DNA of 64,000 nucleotides from positions 1 through 64,000 of the forward strand of contig NZ_JARXVH010000016.1 of NCBI RefSeq assembly GCF_029892565.1, written 5' to 3'. Shown in pieces: positions 1 to 8,561 of this stretch. Numbering within the stretch: the stretch's first letter is position 1; every line of letters starts with the position of its first letter. The DNA comes from Streptomyces pseudovenezuelae (GTDB lineage Bacteria; Actinomycetota; Actinomycetes; Streptomycetales; Streptomycetaceae). The position numbers and the translations under genes are program-made. Under the pieces are notes generated by a model. It was given only the letters and a program-made list of their open reading frames with translations. It had not been told where the DNA came from and made no database searches.

Positions 1-90
1 ACGAACGGCTCGCACTACTGGCCATGCACCCACCGGGACCGAGAGGTCACAACCCTACTCGTGAGGGCTGCAGAAAGGATGGTCCTCTAA
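1..90 (+). CDS. C-terminal end of an upstream ABC transporter ATPase (partial)
   Basis: The first frame is open from the window edge to a TAA at 88-90 and gives 29 residues ending in RMVL. The tail has the short Cys/His-containing look (WPCTHRDRE) of the C-terminal extension on oligopeptide ABC ATPases of the DppD/OppD type. The next gene starts inside this stop codon (TAATG), so the two are translationally coupled, as expected for paired OppD/OppF-type ATPases. The family assignment rests mainly on context because only the tail is present. Confidence 0.55.
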   Translation, partial: TNGSHYWPCTHRDREVTTLLVRAAERMVL

Positions 91-932
91 TGAGCACCGA
101 CCACCTGGCACGCCAACCCGTACTGAAAGTCACCGATTTGGAGGTGCACTACGGCCTCCGCCGACGCCGCCGCCAGGCCCTGCACCGGGTCTCCCTCAGC
201 GTCGCGCCGGGCGAGACCGTCGGCATCATCGGCGAGACCGGTTCGGGCAAGTCGACGCTCGCGCGGGCCGCGCTCGGACTGGTGCGTGCGTCGGCGGGGT
301 CGATCGTGATCGACGGCGAGGAGGTCGGCGCGTACGGTCATCGTCAGTGGCGCGCGTTGCGTCGCCGGGGTGTGATCCAGTACGTCTTCCAGGACCCGCT
401 GCGCAGCCTCGACCCGGACGTGACGGTCGAGGCGTCCCTCGCCGAACCCCTGCTGATCCAGGGTGTGTCAGGGCAGGAGGCGGCGACGCGGGTGCGCGCG
501 TTCCTCGACCGGGTCCGACTGTCCGAGGATCTGCTCGACCGGCTGCCCGGTGAGTTGTCCGGTGGGCAGCGTCAACGCGTCGCGGTGGCACGGGCGTTGG
601 TGACCGAGCCCCGGCTGGTCATCCTCGACGAGCCGGTCAGCGCCCTGGACTCCGCCAACCGCGTCCAGATCCTGCAGATCCTCAAGGAACTCCGCTCCGA
701 CGGGGTGGCCCTCGTCTTCATCTCCCACGACCTCGGGTCCGTCGCCGGGGTCGCCGACCGCATCGCCGTGCTGTACCAGGGCGAGTTGGTCGAGGTCGGC
801 GCCGCCGCCGACGTCATCAACCAGCCCCAGCACGTCTACACGCGCCTGCTCGTCCGGTCGGCTCCGACGCTGCACAGCGCGGCGGCGGACCGGGCCGAAC
901 GAGAGGCCCTGCGCGCCCTCCTGCACGCCTGA
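90..932 (+). CDS. Peptide/nickel-type ABC transporter ATP-binding protein (DppF/OppF-like)
   Basis: A 280-residue ATPase that would energise an inner-membrane importer of the oligopeptide/nickel family. Walker A is GETGSGKST (about residue 50), the signature is LSGGQRQRV (about 155), and Walker B is RLVILDEP, followed by the switch histidine in FISHDLG. I chose the ATG at 90 because it overlaps the stop of the upstream ATPase (TAATG) and has an AAAGGA ribosome site near 75-80. The in-frame ATG at 24 lies inside the upstream gene. The neighbours downstream are flavin monooxygenases, so the transporter probably imports their substrate, or a related organosulfur compound, rather than ordinary peptides. 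That last point is inference. Confidence 0.9.
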   Translation: MSTDHLARQPVLKVTDLEVHYGLRRRRRQALHRVSLSVAPGETVGIIGETGSGKSTLARAALGLVRASAGSIVIDGEEVGAYGHRQWRALRRRGVIQYVFQDPLRSLDPDVTVEASLAEPLLIQGVSGQEAATRVRAFLDRVRLSEDLLDRLPGELSGGQRQRVAVARALVTEPRLVILDEPVSALDSANRVQILQILKELRSDGVALVFISHDLGSVAGVADRIAVLYQGELVEVGAAADVINQPQHVYTRLLVRSAPTLHSAAADRAEREALRALLHA

Positions 933-979
933 CACCCCCTCAACCTCCCTGAACTCCCCCTGACAGAACAGGAACAGCC

Positions 980-2320
980 ATGTCCCGCACGCTCCACCTA
1001 GCCGTGCACCCCTACGGCGTGGGCGGCCCCGGCCAGCACGGCCTGTGGAAGGACCCGCGCGTCGCGAAGAACGCCAGCATCGACATCAACTACTACATCC
1101 GGCTGGCCCAGGCGGCCGAACACGCCCTGTTCGACGCCCTGTTCATCGTGGACAGCCAGTTCATCAACTCCACCTACCCGGCGCACTACCTCAACCGCCT
1201 CGAACCGCTGACCCTGTTGTCGGCCGTCGCCACCCACACCAAGCACCTCGGCCTGGTGGGCACGGCGAGTTCGACCTACAACTCACCGTTCAACCTCGCC
1301 CGCCGGTTCGCCTCGCTCGACCACATCAGCGGCGGGCGGGCCGGCTGGAACGTGGTGACCAGCTTCGACACCGGTACGTCGAAGAACTTCGGGCTCGACG
1401 AGCATCTCGACTACGCCACCCGCTACGGCCGCGCTCTGGAGTTCGTCCAGGTGGCCAGGGGGCTGTGGGACTCCTACGAGGACGACGCGTTCCCCGCCGA
1501 CGTCGATCGGGGCGTGTTCCTCGACCCGGCCAAGCTGCACGAACTCGACCACGCGGGCGAGCACTTCAAGATCGCGGGCCCGCTGAACCTCTCCCGCTCC
1601 CCGCAGGGCCAGCCGGTCATCTTCCAGGCCGGGGTGTCCGAGGAGGGCCGTGATCTCGCGGCGCAGGTCGCCGAGGGCATCTTCGCGCCCGGCGGCACCC
1701 TGGAGTCGGCACGGGACTACTACGCCGACATCAAGAAGCGCACCGCTGCCTACGGCCGCGACCCCGACCACGTCAAGGTCCTCATCCACGGCGGCCCGGT
1801 CGTCGCCGCCACCGACGACGCGGCCCGCCGTCGCGAGCGGGAGATCTTCGAGGAGGACGACGACTTCGGCCGCAACCTGGCTCTCCTTGGCCGTTCCTTC
1901 GGGGCGTACGACTTCAGCGTGCACGACCTGGACGCGCCCTTCCCGGATGTCGCCCACCTCGCCGAGAAGGGCGGACGCACGGGTGCCACGCAGCTCATCG
2001 AGCGGGCCAGGACCGAGAACCTGACCCTGCGTCAAGTGGCCGAGTCCATCAACCAGTTCCGTCAGTCGCCGTTCGTCGGGGACCCGCGGACCGTGGCCGA
2101 CTCCATCCAGCGGTGGTTCGACGCCGGCGCCTTCGACGGCATCAACCTGGCCTTCCGCACCGAGGACGAACTGAACTACTTCGTCGACGGTGTCGTCCCG
2201 ATCCTCCAGAAGCGCGGCCTGTTCCGCACCGAGTACACGTCCGACACCCTGCGCGGCAACCTCGGCCTGCCGATCCCGGCCAACCGCCACTCCCGCGAGC
2301 GCCAGCTCGTGAACGACTGA
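980..2320 (+). CDS. NtaA/SnaA/DszA-family FMN-dependent monooxygenase
   Basis: A 446-residue luciferase-like (LLM) flavin monooxygenase. Its length and motifs fit the NtaA/DszA/SnaA subgroup, which uses reduced FMN from a separate reductase to oxidise C-N or C-S bonds. Diagnostic stretches are NASIDINYY near residue 30, HTKHLGLVGTASSTYNSPF near 95-115, GGRAGWNVVTS near 135, and FQAGVSEEGRDLA near 215. A ribosome site (CAGGAACAG) precedes the ATG. It follows the ABC ATPase by 47 bp and precedes a second LLM enzyme by 15 bp, so it is probably cotranscribed. The FMN reductase encoded at 4203 is the likely FMNH2 source. The substrate cannot be read from sequence; an organosulfur compound is the leading guess. 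Confidence 0.88.
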   Translation: MSRTLHLAVHPYGVGGPGQHGLWKDPRVAKNASIDINYYIRLAQAAEHALFDALFIVDSQFINSTYPAHYLNRLEPLTLLSAVATHTKHLGLVGTASSTYNSPFNLARRFASLDHISGGRAGWNVVTSFDTGTSKNFGLDEHLDYATRYGRALEFVQVARGLWDSYEDDAFPADVDRGVFLDPAKLHELDHAGEHFKIAGPLNLSRSPQGQPVIFQAGVSEEGRDLAAQVAEGIFAPGGTLESARDYYADIKKRTAAYGRDPDHVKVLIHGGPVVAATDDAARRREREIFEEDDDFGRNLALLGRSFGAYDFSVHDLDAPFPDVAHLAEKGGRTGATQLIERARTENLTLRQVAESINQFRQSPFVGDPRTVADSIQRWFDAGAFDGINLAFRTEDELNYFVDGVVPILQKRGLFRTEYTSDTLRGNLGLPIPANRHSRERQLVND

Positions 2321-2335
2321 GCGGGCCGGCACCCC

Positions 2336-3370
2336 ATGACGACCGAGAGACCACGCTTCCGGCTCGGTTTCCTCACCCACGTCCAGGGCCGCGACGACGA
2401 CATCGCCCGCACCTACCGCAACGCACAGGAACTCTTCGTCGCGGCCGACGAGTTGGGCTTCGACGTCGGCTGGGTGGCCCAGCACCACGTCCCCCTCGGA
2501 GGCGGCGGGCTGTCGTCGCCGTGGACCTTCCTGGCCCACGCGGCGGCCCGGACGACCCGTATCCGGCTCGGTACCGCCGTCACCGTCCTCCCCCTGGAGG
2601 ATCCGGTGCGGCTCGCCGAGGACATCGCCACCGTCGACACGCTCAGTGGGGGCCGCGTGGAGCTCGGCGTCGGCAGCGGATCGAGCGAGGTGGAGTACGC
2701 GGCGTTCGGCAAGGACGTGGCCCGCAAGCGGGAACTGACCAGCGAGAACCTCGACATCGTGCGCCAGGCTCTCGACCGGCGCGAGGTGGGCACACCCGGC
2801 TTCCGCATCCAGCCCCGGCCCGGCGACTTCAACGACCGTGTCTGGCAAGGGGTGTTCAGCGAGCAGGGTGCCAAGTACGCGGCACAGCGCGGATCGAACC
2901 TGCTGCTCAACCGGGCGGCCTACGGCTTCGACGCCCCCACCGACGAGGTCCAACACCCTTGGGCGGACACCTACTTGGCCGCCTGGGACCAGCAGCGCCG
3001 CCCGCGCATCGGCCTGTCCCGGTTCGTGTTCCCGGCCAAGGACCGGCGTACGGCGCTCGCCGCGATCGGCGACGACGTCCACCGGGCCGCGCTGCGCATG
3101 GCGGAGCACGGCGCGTTCCCCAAGGGCCTTGACCAGGACGAGGCGTTGCGCCGCTTTCACTCCTTCTACGGCCATCCCGACGAGATCGTCGCGGCGCTGG
3201 CGCAGGAGAAGGTGCTGCCCGTCGCGACCGACCTGATCACCCAGTTCAACCCCGCCGTCCCCGACCACGACGCCGCCGTCCGCGCCCTCGAACTCATCGC
3301 GACCGAGGTGGCACCCGCGTTGGGCTGGCAGCCCGCGCCGACGGCCGTGACCGCATCCGCAGGAGTGTGA
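2336..3370 (+). CDS. Second luciferase-like FMN-dependent monooxygenase
   Basis: A 344-residue LLM-class protein. The N-terminus LGFLTHVQG, the segment WVAQHHV near residue 45, and TRIRLGTAVTVLPLEDP near 80-95 followed by LSGGRVELGVGSGS are the TIM-barrel landmarks of the luciferase family. It belongs to a different subgroup from the preceding NtaA-like protein and resembles the putative FMN-dependent luciferase-like monooxygenases often found beside peptide-type ABC importers. It starts 15 bp after the NtaA-like stop and ends 1 bp before the GTG of the hydrolase, which indicates tight operon packing. The two LLM enzymes may act in sequence on one substrate, or on related substrates. FMN rather than F420 is inferred from the nearby SsuE-like reductase. 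Confidence 0.83.
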   Translation: MTTERPRFRLGFLTHVQGRDDDIARTYRNAQELFVAADELGFDVGWVAQHHVPLGGGGLSSPWTFLAHAAARTTRIRLGTAVTVLPLEDPVRLAEDIATVDTLSGGRVELGVGSGSSEVEYAAFGKDVARKRELTSENLDIVRQALDRREVGTPGFRIQPRPGDFNDRVWQGVFSEQGAKYAAQRGSNLLLNRAAYGFDAPTDEVQHPWADTYLAAWDQQRRPRIGLSRFVFPAKDRRTALAAIGDDVHRAALRMAEHGAFPKGLDQDEALRRFHSFYGHPDEIVAALAQEKVLPVATDLITQFNPAVPDHDAAVRALELIATEVAPALGWQPAPTAVTASAGV

Positions 3371-3371
3371 A

Positions 3372-4126
3372 GTGACCCAGTACAGCGACTACTTCGGCCC
3401 CGAGGGTCTTCGTGTCCGGGGGACGGTCATCGTCGTTCCCGGCCGCGGCGAGACCCGGGCGACCTATGCCCGTTTCGGCCGGCGGCTCGCCGCCGATGCC
3501 TACCGGGTCCGGGTGATCGACGCCCCCGACCTCGACACCGAGGATCTGGCCGGTCTTGCCTCCCGGCTGACCGACGCCGCCGAGAGCACGGCAGCCGAGG
3601 ACGGTGTCGTACGGCCTCTCGTCCTTGTCGGCGCCGACTCTGGCGCCGCCGCGATCGCCGCGCTGATCGGCCGGGCACCCGACACCCGGCCCGACGCGGT
3701 GGTCCTCGCGGGCCTTCCCGGCCGCTCCCCCGGTACCACCGCGACGGCCGGAACCTGGGGCGAGGAACTCGACGTCCGCACCTCCTGCCCGCCCACCGGG
3801 GCACTCTCAGCCAGGACCCCGAGGTGCGGCGCGGTTCGCTCGACGACGTGGTGCCGGAGGCCGTGCTCAACGCCGCCTACGACAGCGACGCCGCCGTCCC
3901 CGCCCTGCTTCTGGTCGGTGACGCGGACCCCCTCGCCGACCACGAAGCGCTCGCGCAGACCGCCAAGTCCCTTTCGCGGGCCCGCCTTTCGGTCGTGCAC
4001 GGCGCTCACCACGACGTGCTCAACGATCTCCAGCATCGTTCGGTGGCCGCCGAGGTCGTCACGTTCCTGGAGACCCTGCGCAACGAACTGCGACCGCTGA
4101 TCACGGTGCGGTCGAGCGCTTGGTGA
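3372..4126 (+). pseudogene. Alpha/beta hydrolase, interrupted by a -1 frameshift
   Basis: Read from the GTG at 3372, the first ~137 residues look like an alpha/beta hydrolase: TVIVVPGRGETRATYARFG and VLVGADSGAAAIAALIG, the latter a nucleophile-elbow candidate. After ACC at 3780-3782 the frame becomes low-complexity Ser/Thr/Pro/Arg. The natural continuation (LLPAHRGTLSQDPEVRRGSLDD, then LLLVGDADPL and HGAHHDVLND with acid and His candidates) is in another frame from 3782 to the TGA at 4124-4126. One missing C in the short run at 3781-3782 would restore a ~251-residue enzyme of normal family size. It is probably a single-base deletion, either real or a sequencing error. The gene sits inside the monooxygenase operon and would have been a carboxylester- or amide-cleaving partner. 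Confidence 0.75.
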
Positions 4127-4202
4127 GCGTCTCTCGCGCGCGGCTCACCACACTGCTGCCGCCCCCTTCGTACGTCTGAACCCCGACATCGGAAGGTCCG
4201 TC

Positions 4203-4760
4203 ATGGCCGCCATCCTGTCCGTCTCCGGAAGCCCCTCCCCCACCTCCCGCACCACCCGCCTGCTGCGTCACCTGGACGACCGGCTCCGCCTGCAGGGCCA
4301 TGACGTGATCCCGCTGGAGGTGCGCACGCTCCCCGCGCAGGCGCTGCTGGGCGCCGACTTCGGGCATCCGGCGATCACCGCGGCCACAGCCCTGTTTCAG
4401 CAGGCGGACGGTGTGGTGATCGGTACGCCCGTGTACAAGGCCGCCTACTCGGGACTGCTCAAGTCGCTCCTCGACCTGCTCCCGCAGTACGCGCTGACCG
4501 GCAAGACCGTGCTGCCCCTGGCCACCGGTGGCAGCACGGCCCACGTCCTGGCCATCGACTACGCCCTGCGTCCGGTGCTGAGTTCCATGGGCGCCTCGCA
4601 CATCGTGCCGGGGTGGTTCACCCTCGACAAGGACATCACGGTCGGCGACGACGGCACCCCGACGATCGCGCCCGCCACGGCCACGGCGCTGGAACAGGTC
4701 ACCGACCTCTTCTCCGCCGCGCTGGGAGGCCGTACGACCGTGCTCAAGGCCACGGGGTGA
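4203..4760 (+). CDS. ssuE-like: SsuE-type NAD(P)H-dependent FMN reductase
   Basis: A 185-residue flavodoxin-fold reductase. The N-terminal SVSGSPSPTSRT is the FMN-phosphate loop of the NADPH-dependent FMN reductase family. GTPVYKAAYSGLLKSLLDLL near residue 75-95 is the characteristic SsuE/MsuE motif, and PLATGGS follows near 105. It supplies reduced FMN by diffusion to two-component flavin monooxygenases. The two LLM monooxygenases just upstream (980-3370) are therefore its natural partners. A GGAAGG ribosome site lies before the ATG. The 76-bp gap after the broken hydrolase still permits cotranscription. SsuE homologues are usually part of sulfonate or other organosulfur assimilation, which is the basis for the inferred role of this operon. 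Confidence 0.88.
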   Translation: MAAILSVSGSPSPTSRTTRLLRHLDDRLRLQGHDVIPLEVRTLPAQALLGADFGHPAITAATALFQQADGVVIGTPVYKAAYSGLLKSLLDLLPQYALTGKTVLPLATGGSTAHVLAIDYALRPVLSSMGASHIVPGWFTLDKDITVGDDGTPTIAPATATALEQVTDLFSAALGGRTTVLKATG

Positions 4761-4784
4761 GCCGAGTATCCGCCCGACCTCTCG

Positions 4785-5348
4785 CTACTGCCCTACCCGT
4801 CCATCGACGCACTCGCGCAACAGGTCCGCATGCCCGCAGTGCCGGGCGTACTCGTCGATCCGGTGCACCAGCAGCTCCCGAACCGCGATCCCGTCCTTCC
4901 CCAGCCGCTCGCCCAGATCCTGCTCATGCTCGGCCAACACGGCGTCGGTCGCGGCCTGTTCGCGCTCCAGATCGGAGTACGCGGCATCGACCACGGCCTG
5001 CTCGGCGACAGCCTCGTCGAAGTCCGCGTCCCGCCTGCCGTACAGCTTCGGCAGCGGATCACCGTCACTGATCCAGTTGCGCCAGTCCCGTTCCACCTCG
5101 GCGAGGTGCCGAACCAGGCCGAGCAGTGACATCGTCGACGGCGGAACCGACCGACGGGCCAACTGCTCGGCGTCCAGGCCCTCGCACTTCATCCGCAGGG
5201 TCATGCGGTAGTTCGTCAACACGTCCAGCAGTGTGGCGAGTTCACCGTCCGGGCCGGGTCCTTCGTTGTCGCGAGGGTCGTCCTCCGGGTTGGCCCACAT
5301 GTCGGGGTAGACGGTCGCCTGGGTCCATCGTGCGGGTTGGTCACTCAT
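4785..5348 (-). CDS. DinB-like / DUF664 family protein
   Basis: A 187-residue helical protein of the DinB/DUF664 superfamily. The core LLDVLTNYRMTL, the helix GLVRHLAEVERDWRNW near residue 75 and the closing LLVHRIDEYARHCGHADLLRECVDG match the four-helix bundle whose His residues can bind a metal. Some superfamily members are mycothiol-dependent enzymes, but nothing here fixes an activity. The start could be the ATG at 5348 or an in-frame ATG three codons earlier at 5357; neither has a strong ribosome site. It converges on the FMN reductase gene with only 24 bp between the stops and is not obviously linked to either neighbour. Confidence 0.78.
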   Translation of the reverse strand: MSDQPARWTQATVYPDMWANPEDDPRDNEGPGPDGELATLLDVLTNYRMTLRMKCEGLDAEQLARRSVPPSTMSLLGLVRHLAEVERDWRNWISDGDPLPKLYGRRDADFDEAVAEQAVVDAAYSDLEREQAATDAVLAEHEQDLGERLGKDGIAVRELLVHRIDEYARHCGHADLLRECVDGRVGQ

Positions 5349-5406
5349 GCGGGCCATGTTCGTCCGTCGGGGCACGGGCTCGCCAGTGAGTTTTGGAGCG
5401 GTACTC

Positions 5407-7359
5407 CTACCGGTAGCAGGTGGTGAGACCCGGGTGCCAACGGCAGGCGACACCCGCGAAGCCACCGTTGGCCACCACGTCGACGCCGATCGTGTCGCCG
5501 CCGCGCAGGACCTGCCGGTCCTGGACCAGCCCCTCACTGCCGTCCCGGATCGTCTCCACCAGCCAGCGCCCCGGACCGATGGTCAGCGGCACCTCGGCCG
5601 TGCGGGCGGCGCCGGCGTACACCCCGCCCAGGAACCAGCGGTCGCCGCTGCGGCGGGCGAGGACGGCTTCCTGGCCGGGCTGTCCGGCGAGCAGGCGGGT
5701 GTCGTCCCAGGCGGCGGGGATCTGGTCGAGGAAGTCGCGGGCGAGCGGTCGGGTGTCGTACGACTCCGGGGTGCCGGCGAACATCTGCAGGCCGGACTCG
5801 TAGGCGACGGTGAGTCCGACCTCGGCCGCGTCGGAGTTGGGGCGCTGACCGACGCGTTGGAAGCCGCCGGGGGTGAAGTCCATGGAGCCGATGACGTTGC
5901 GGGTGAAGGGGAGGGTGGTGAGGTGGGCCGCGGTGTTGGTCCGCTTCTCCTCGCCGCCGACGCCCTCCAGGGTCATGACCTGCGGCCAGGTGCGCTGGAT
6001 GCCCTTGGGGATCGTGGAGCCATGGAAGTCGACCATGAGGTGGTGGGCGGCGGTCCCCCGGAGGATGGCGTCGTACCACTGGAGCATGGGCTGCGCCTCG
6101 GAGTTCATGAAGTCGATCTTTACGCCCTTGACGCCCCAGCGCTCCAGGGTGGGCAGCCACTGGGCGCGTTCCTCGGGGGTGTCGAGGTCGCGCTGATGGA
6201 TCCAGACGATGATTCCGACGCCCTTGGCGTGTGCGTAGTCGACGAGTTCGGGCAGCCAGCTGTCGGTCTGCCAGTTCGGGTCGGTGGTGTCCCACTCGTC
6301 GGCCTTGAAGTACCAGCCCGCGTCAACTGCCTCGTAGGGCCAGTGGCGTTGGGCCGCGTAGTCGACGTAGGCCTTCTGCGCGGTGAGGCTCTGGCCCGCC
6401 TCGCGGCCGCCGGCGAGCCAGGTCCACAGGACGGTGCCTGGGCGGATCCAGGAGGCGTCGGCGACCTTGGAGGCGGGGGCGAGGTCGTCGGTGAAGGTGG
6501 ACCGGGTGACGGTGGCGAGGTCGCCGGTGACCATGGCCCGCCAGGGAGTTGCGAGGGTGCCGTCGGTGTGGACGCGGTCGTCGGCGAGCTTGATGCGGTA
6601 GGTGCCGGTGCCCTGCGTGTGGGCGAGCCGGGCACCGGAGTAGGCGCCGGTGAGGTCGGACTCGGCGAGCAGGGTGTAGCCGCCGTCGGTCGCGAAGAGC
6701 GCCTGGTCCGAGTACTCGCCGGTGGGCGCGGTGGCGGCGGTGTACTGGTTGAACTGGCCCTCGTTGTCGACCCGGTAGGTGCCGAGCCACGCGCTCGCGT
6801 CCGGCGGCAGGTTGAACGCGGAGGTCTCACCGAGCACGTCGCCGTGGCCGGCGGGCAGGACGTACCGGTAGGCGACGCCGTCGGCGGAGGCACGGATCAC
6901 GAGGTCGAACCGTGCCTCCGTGGGGGTGGCGAACGACAGGCGCGTCTCGTTCATCAGGACCCGGCGGTCGAGCCGCTTGCCGGACTTCGCCCGGTAACGC
7001 TCCTTCACCAGCCGGTCCTTGCGGTGGAGGAACCTCAAGTCCTTGGAGAGATCGGCCTGTTCGGTGACGATGCCCACGGGCGACGGCTCGATGACCGTTC
7101 GGTCGGCTCGGGTCACGGAGAGGCTCAGGGTGCCGGTGGTGGCGTCCAGGGACACTCGGGCGCGCGGTTCGTGTGCCGCTGCGGCGCGATCGGGACCGGA
7201 CACGGACCAGACGTGGCCGGGGTGACCCGCGTTCCGGTCGGCGTCCTGGTCGGCCCAGGCGGGCGCGGTGATGCAGAGTGTGGCCGCCAGCCCAGCGCAT
7301 AACGCGGCGACCGCGGATCTGAGCGGACGCGGTGAGCGCTTCCGCAACTGTGAGGTCAT
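5407..7359 (-). CDS. Secreted glycoside hydrolase family 97 (alpha-glucosidase/galactosidase type)
   Basis: A 650-residue secreted glycosidase. A twin-arginine-poor signal peptide with a hydrophobic core (VAALCAGLAATLCITAPAWA) spans about residues 14-36. Residues about 50-290 form the N-terminal GH97 beta-sandwich, the (beta/alpha)8 catalytic domain runs to about 580, and a short C-terminal domain follows. The GH97 fingerprint is clear: VDFHGSTIPKG, then MTLEGVGGEEK, which carries the catalytic acid region, with DAGWYF and WIHQRDLDTP earlier. The ATG at 7359 is preceded by GGGGGAC. It probably removes alpha-linked glucose or galactose from extracellular oligosaccharides; retaining versus inverting type cannot be assigned here. 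Two copies of an imperfect ACATCnGATGT box lie upstream, suggesting GntR-type control. Confidence 0.92.
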   Translation of the reverse strand: MTSQLRKRSPRPLRSAVAALCAGLAATLCITAPAWADQDADRNAGHPGHVWSVSGPDRAAAAHEPRARVSLDATTGTLSLSVTRADRTVIEPSPVGIVTEQADLSKDLRFLHRKDRLVKERYRAKSGKRLDRRVLMNETRLSFATPTEARFDLVIRASADGVAYRYVLPAGHGDVLGETSAFNLPPDASAWLGTYRVDNEGQFNQYTAATAPTGEYSDQALFATDGGYTLLAESDLTGAYSGARLAHTQGTGTYRIKLADDRVHTDGTLATPWRAMVTGDLATVTRSTFTDDLAPASKVADASWIRPGTVLWTWLAGGREAGQSLTAQKAYVDYAAQRHWPYEAVDAGWYFKADEWDTTDPNWQTDSWLPELVDYAHAKGVGIIVWIHQRDLDTPEERAQWLPTLERWGVKGVKIDFMNSEAQPMLQWYDAILRGTAAHHLMVDFHGSTIPKGIQRTWPQVMTLEGVGGEEKRTNTAAHLTTLPFTRNVIGSMDFTPGGFQRVGQRPNSDAAEVGLTVAYESGLQMFAGTPESYDTRPLARDFLDQIPAAWDDTRLLAGQPGQEAVLARRSGDRWFLGGVYAGAARTAEVPLTIGPGRWLVETIRDGSEGLVQDRQVLRGGDTIGVDVVANGGFAGVACRWHPGLTTCYR

Positions 7360-7390
7360 CGTTGTCCCCCAAGCCTGATGGATCGTCGAT

Positions 7391-7486
7391 ACATCGGGTG
7401 TCTTGGCGAACTTAAGCAGCCTTCGTGAACCTGTCAACGACTTTCACAGCCGATACGCTCGGCTCGCACATCAACTCATCCGATGT
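7391..7486 (-). promoter_or_regulatory. Pair of inverted ACATCnGATGT-like boxes upstream of the GH97 gene
   Basis: ACATCGGGTGT at 7391-7401 and TCATCCGATGT at 7476-7486 are inverted copies of one motif; their ATACATCGGnTG cores agree at 11 of 12 positions. They flank the probable promoter of the GH97 gene (start 7359). Short ACATC/GATGT palindromes of this kind are typical of GntR-family sugar regulators. The regulator is not in the window. Confidence 0.4.
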
Positions 7487-7532
7487 ATGCAGTCGCGCAG
7501 TCAAGAAAGAGCATGTTCGGGACAAAGCGCAG

Positions 7533-8327
7533 TCAGGGAAGGATCGAGTCGACGTATCCCCCGTCGACCCGCAACGCTCCGCCCGTCGTGGCCGACGCCT
7601 GGTCGGAACTCAGGTAGACGACCATGTGGGCGATCTCCTCGGGCTCGATCAGCCGTTGCAGGAGGGACTGCGGCCGGTGCTCGCGCATGAACTCGCGTTG
7701 GGCCTCGTCCCAGGGCAGGTCCCGGTCGACGAGTTCGTAGACGAAGTCCTCCACCCCGCCCGTGTGGGTGGGTCCGGCGATGACCGAGTTGACCGTCACC
7801 CCGGTGCCCGCCGCCTCCTTCGCGAAGCCGCGGCCGACCGCGAGGAGTGCGGTCTTGGACATGCCGTAGTGGATCATCTCGGCCGGGATGACGATCGCCG
7901 AGTCGCTGGCGATGTTCAGGATCCGGCCTCGGCCGCGCTCCGTCATGCCCGGCAGGTACTGCCGGATCAGTCGTACGGCGGCCAGCACGTTCACCTCGAA
8001 GTAGCGCCGCCACTCGTCGTCGCTGATGTCTAGCGGGTCGGCGGAGCCGAAGATGCCGAGGTTGTTGACGAGGATGTCCACCTGCGGCAGCGCCTCCAGG
8101 GCCTGCCGCGCGCCCTCCTCGCTCGCCACGTCGGCGGCCACGGGCACGAAGGAGCCTCCGGGCACCTCCGTCGCCAGCCGGGCCACGGCTTCCCCGACCC
8201 GCTGCTCGTCGCGGCCGTTCACCCCGACCCGGGCGCCCGAGCGCGCGAGTCCGGCGGCGATCGCCGCGCCGATGCCCTGTGTCGAGCCCGTCACCAGGGC
8301 GGTGCGTCCCGCCAGGTCGATCCGCAT
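7533..8327 (-). CDS. Short-chain dehydrogenase/reductase (SDR)
   Basis: A 264-residue classical SDR. The cofactor motif is TGSTQGIG near residue 12, with the NNLG motif near 90. The catalytic set is Ser in NIASDSA near 140 and YGMSK near 155. The C-terminal GGALRVDGGYVDSI is the usual SDR ending. The acidic residue that would decide NAD versus NADP is not clear: the GVNGRDEQR segment after beta-2 suggests NADP. The ATG at 8327 was chosen because the fold begins immediately after it; longer readings add arginine-rich sequence with no homology look. The gene lies 173 bp upstream of the GH97 start on the same strand. Its substrate is unknown. Confidence 0.88.
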   Translation of the reverse strand: MRIDLAGRTALVTGSTQGIGAAIAAGLARSGARVGVNGRDEQRVGEAVARLATEVPGGSFVPVAADVASEEGARQALEALPQVDILVNNLGIFGSADPLDISDDEWRRYFEVNVLAAVRLIRQYLPGMTERGRGRILNIASDSAIVIPAEMIHYGMSKTALLAVGRGFAKEAAGTGVTVNSVIAGPTHTGGVEDFVYELVDRDLPWDEAQREFMREHRPQSLLQRLIEPEEIAHMVVYLSSDQASATTGGALRVDGGYVDSILP

Positions 8328-8498
8328 CTGGAACCAGTCCCTTTGTCGCGTCTGTCCGTCCCGCGTGCCGGTACCCCTGCCGCCAGCCTGGTGGCAGGGC
8401 GGCCGGCCCGCCACTCCGGCCCTGCCCAGTGGGTACGGCCTCGGCTGCGTATGCCCACTCGGCGACGGGTGACGCCCAAGGTGCGGATCACAGCGCGA

Positions 8499-8526
8499 GG
8501 GGTGGGCTGTCAGCACAGCCCACCCC
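8499..8526 (-). terminator. Hairpin downstream of the small membrane protein gene
   Basis: A perfect 12-bp stem (8499-8510 with 8515-8526) closes a 4-nt loop, CAGC. It sits 36 bp beyond the stop of the gene ending at 8562 and before the SDR start. There is no U tract, which is usual for GC-rich actinobacterial terminators. Confidence 0.6.
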
Positions 8527-8561
8527 GTCCGTCACGCGGTCGTGTCGCCCTTACGGCGAGG

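Noticed and set aside
3775..3790. Programmed -1 frameshifting in the alpha/beta hydrolase
   Set aside because: There is no slippery heptamer or downstream pseudoknot; a simple one-base deletion explains the pattern better.
5347..7302. Plus-strand open frame of 651 codons
   Set aside because: It is the antisense shadow of the GH97 gene, which has a full set of family motifs and a signal peptide.
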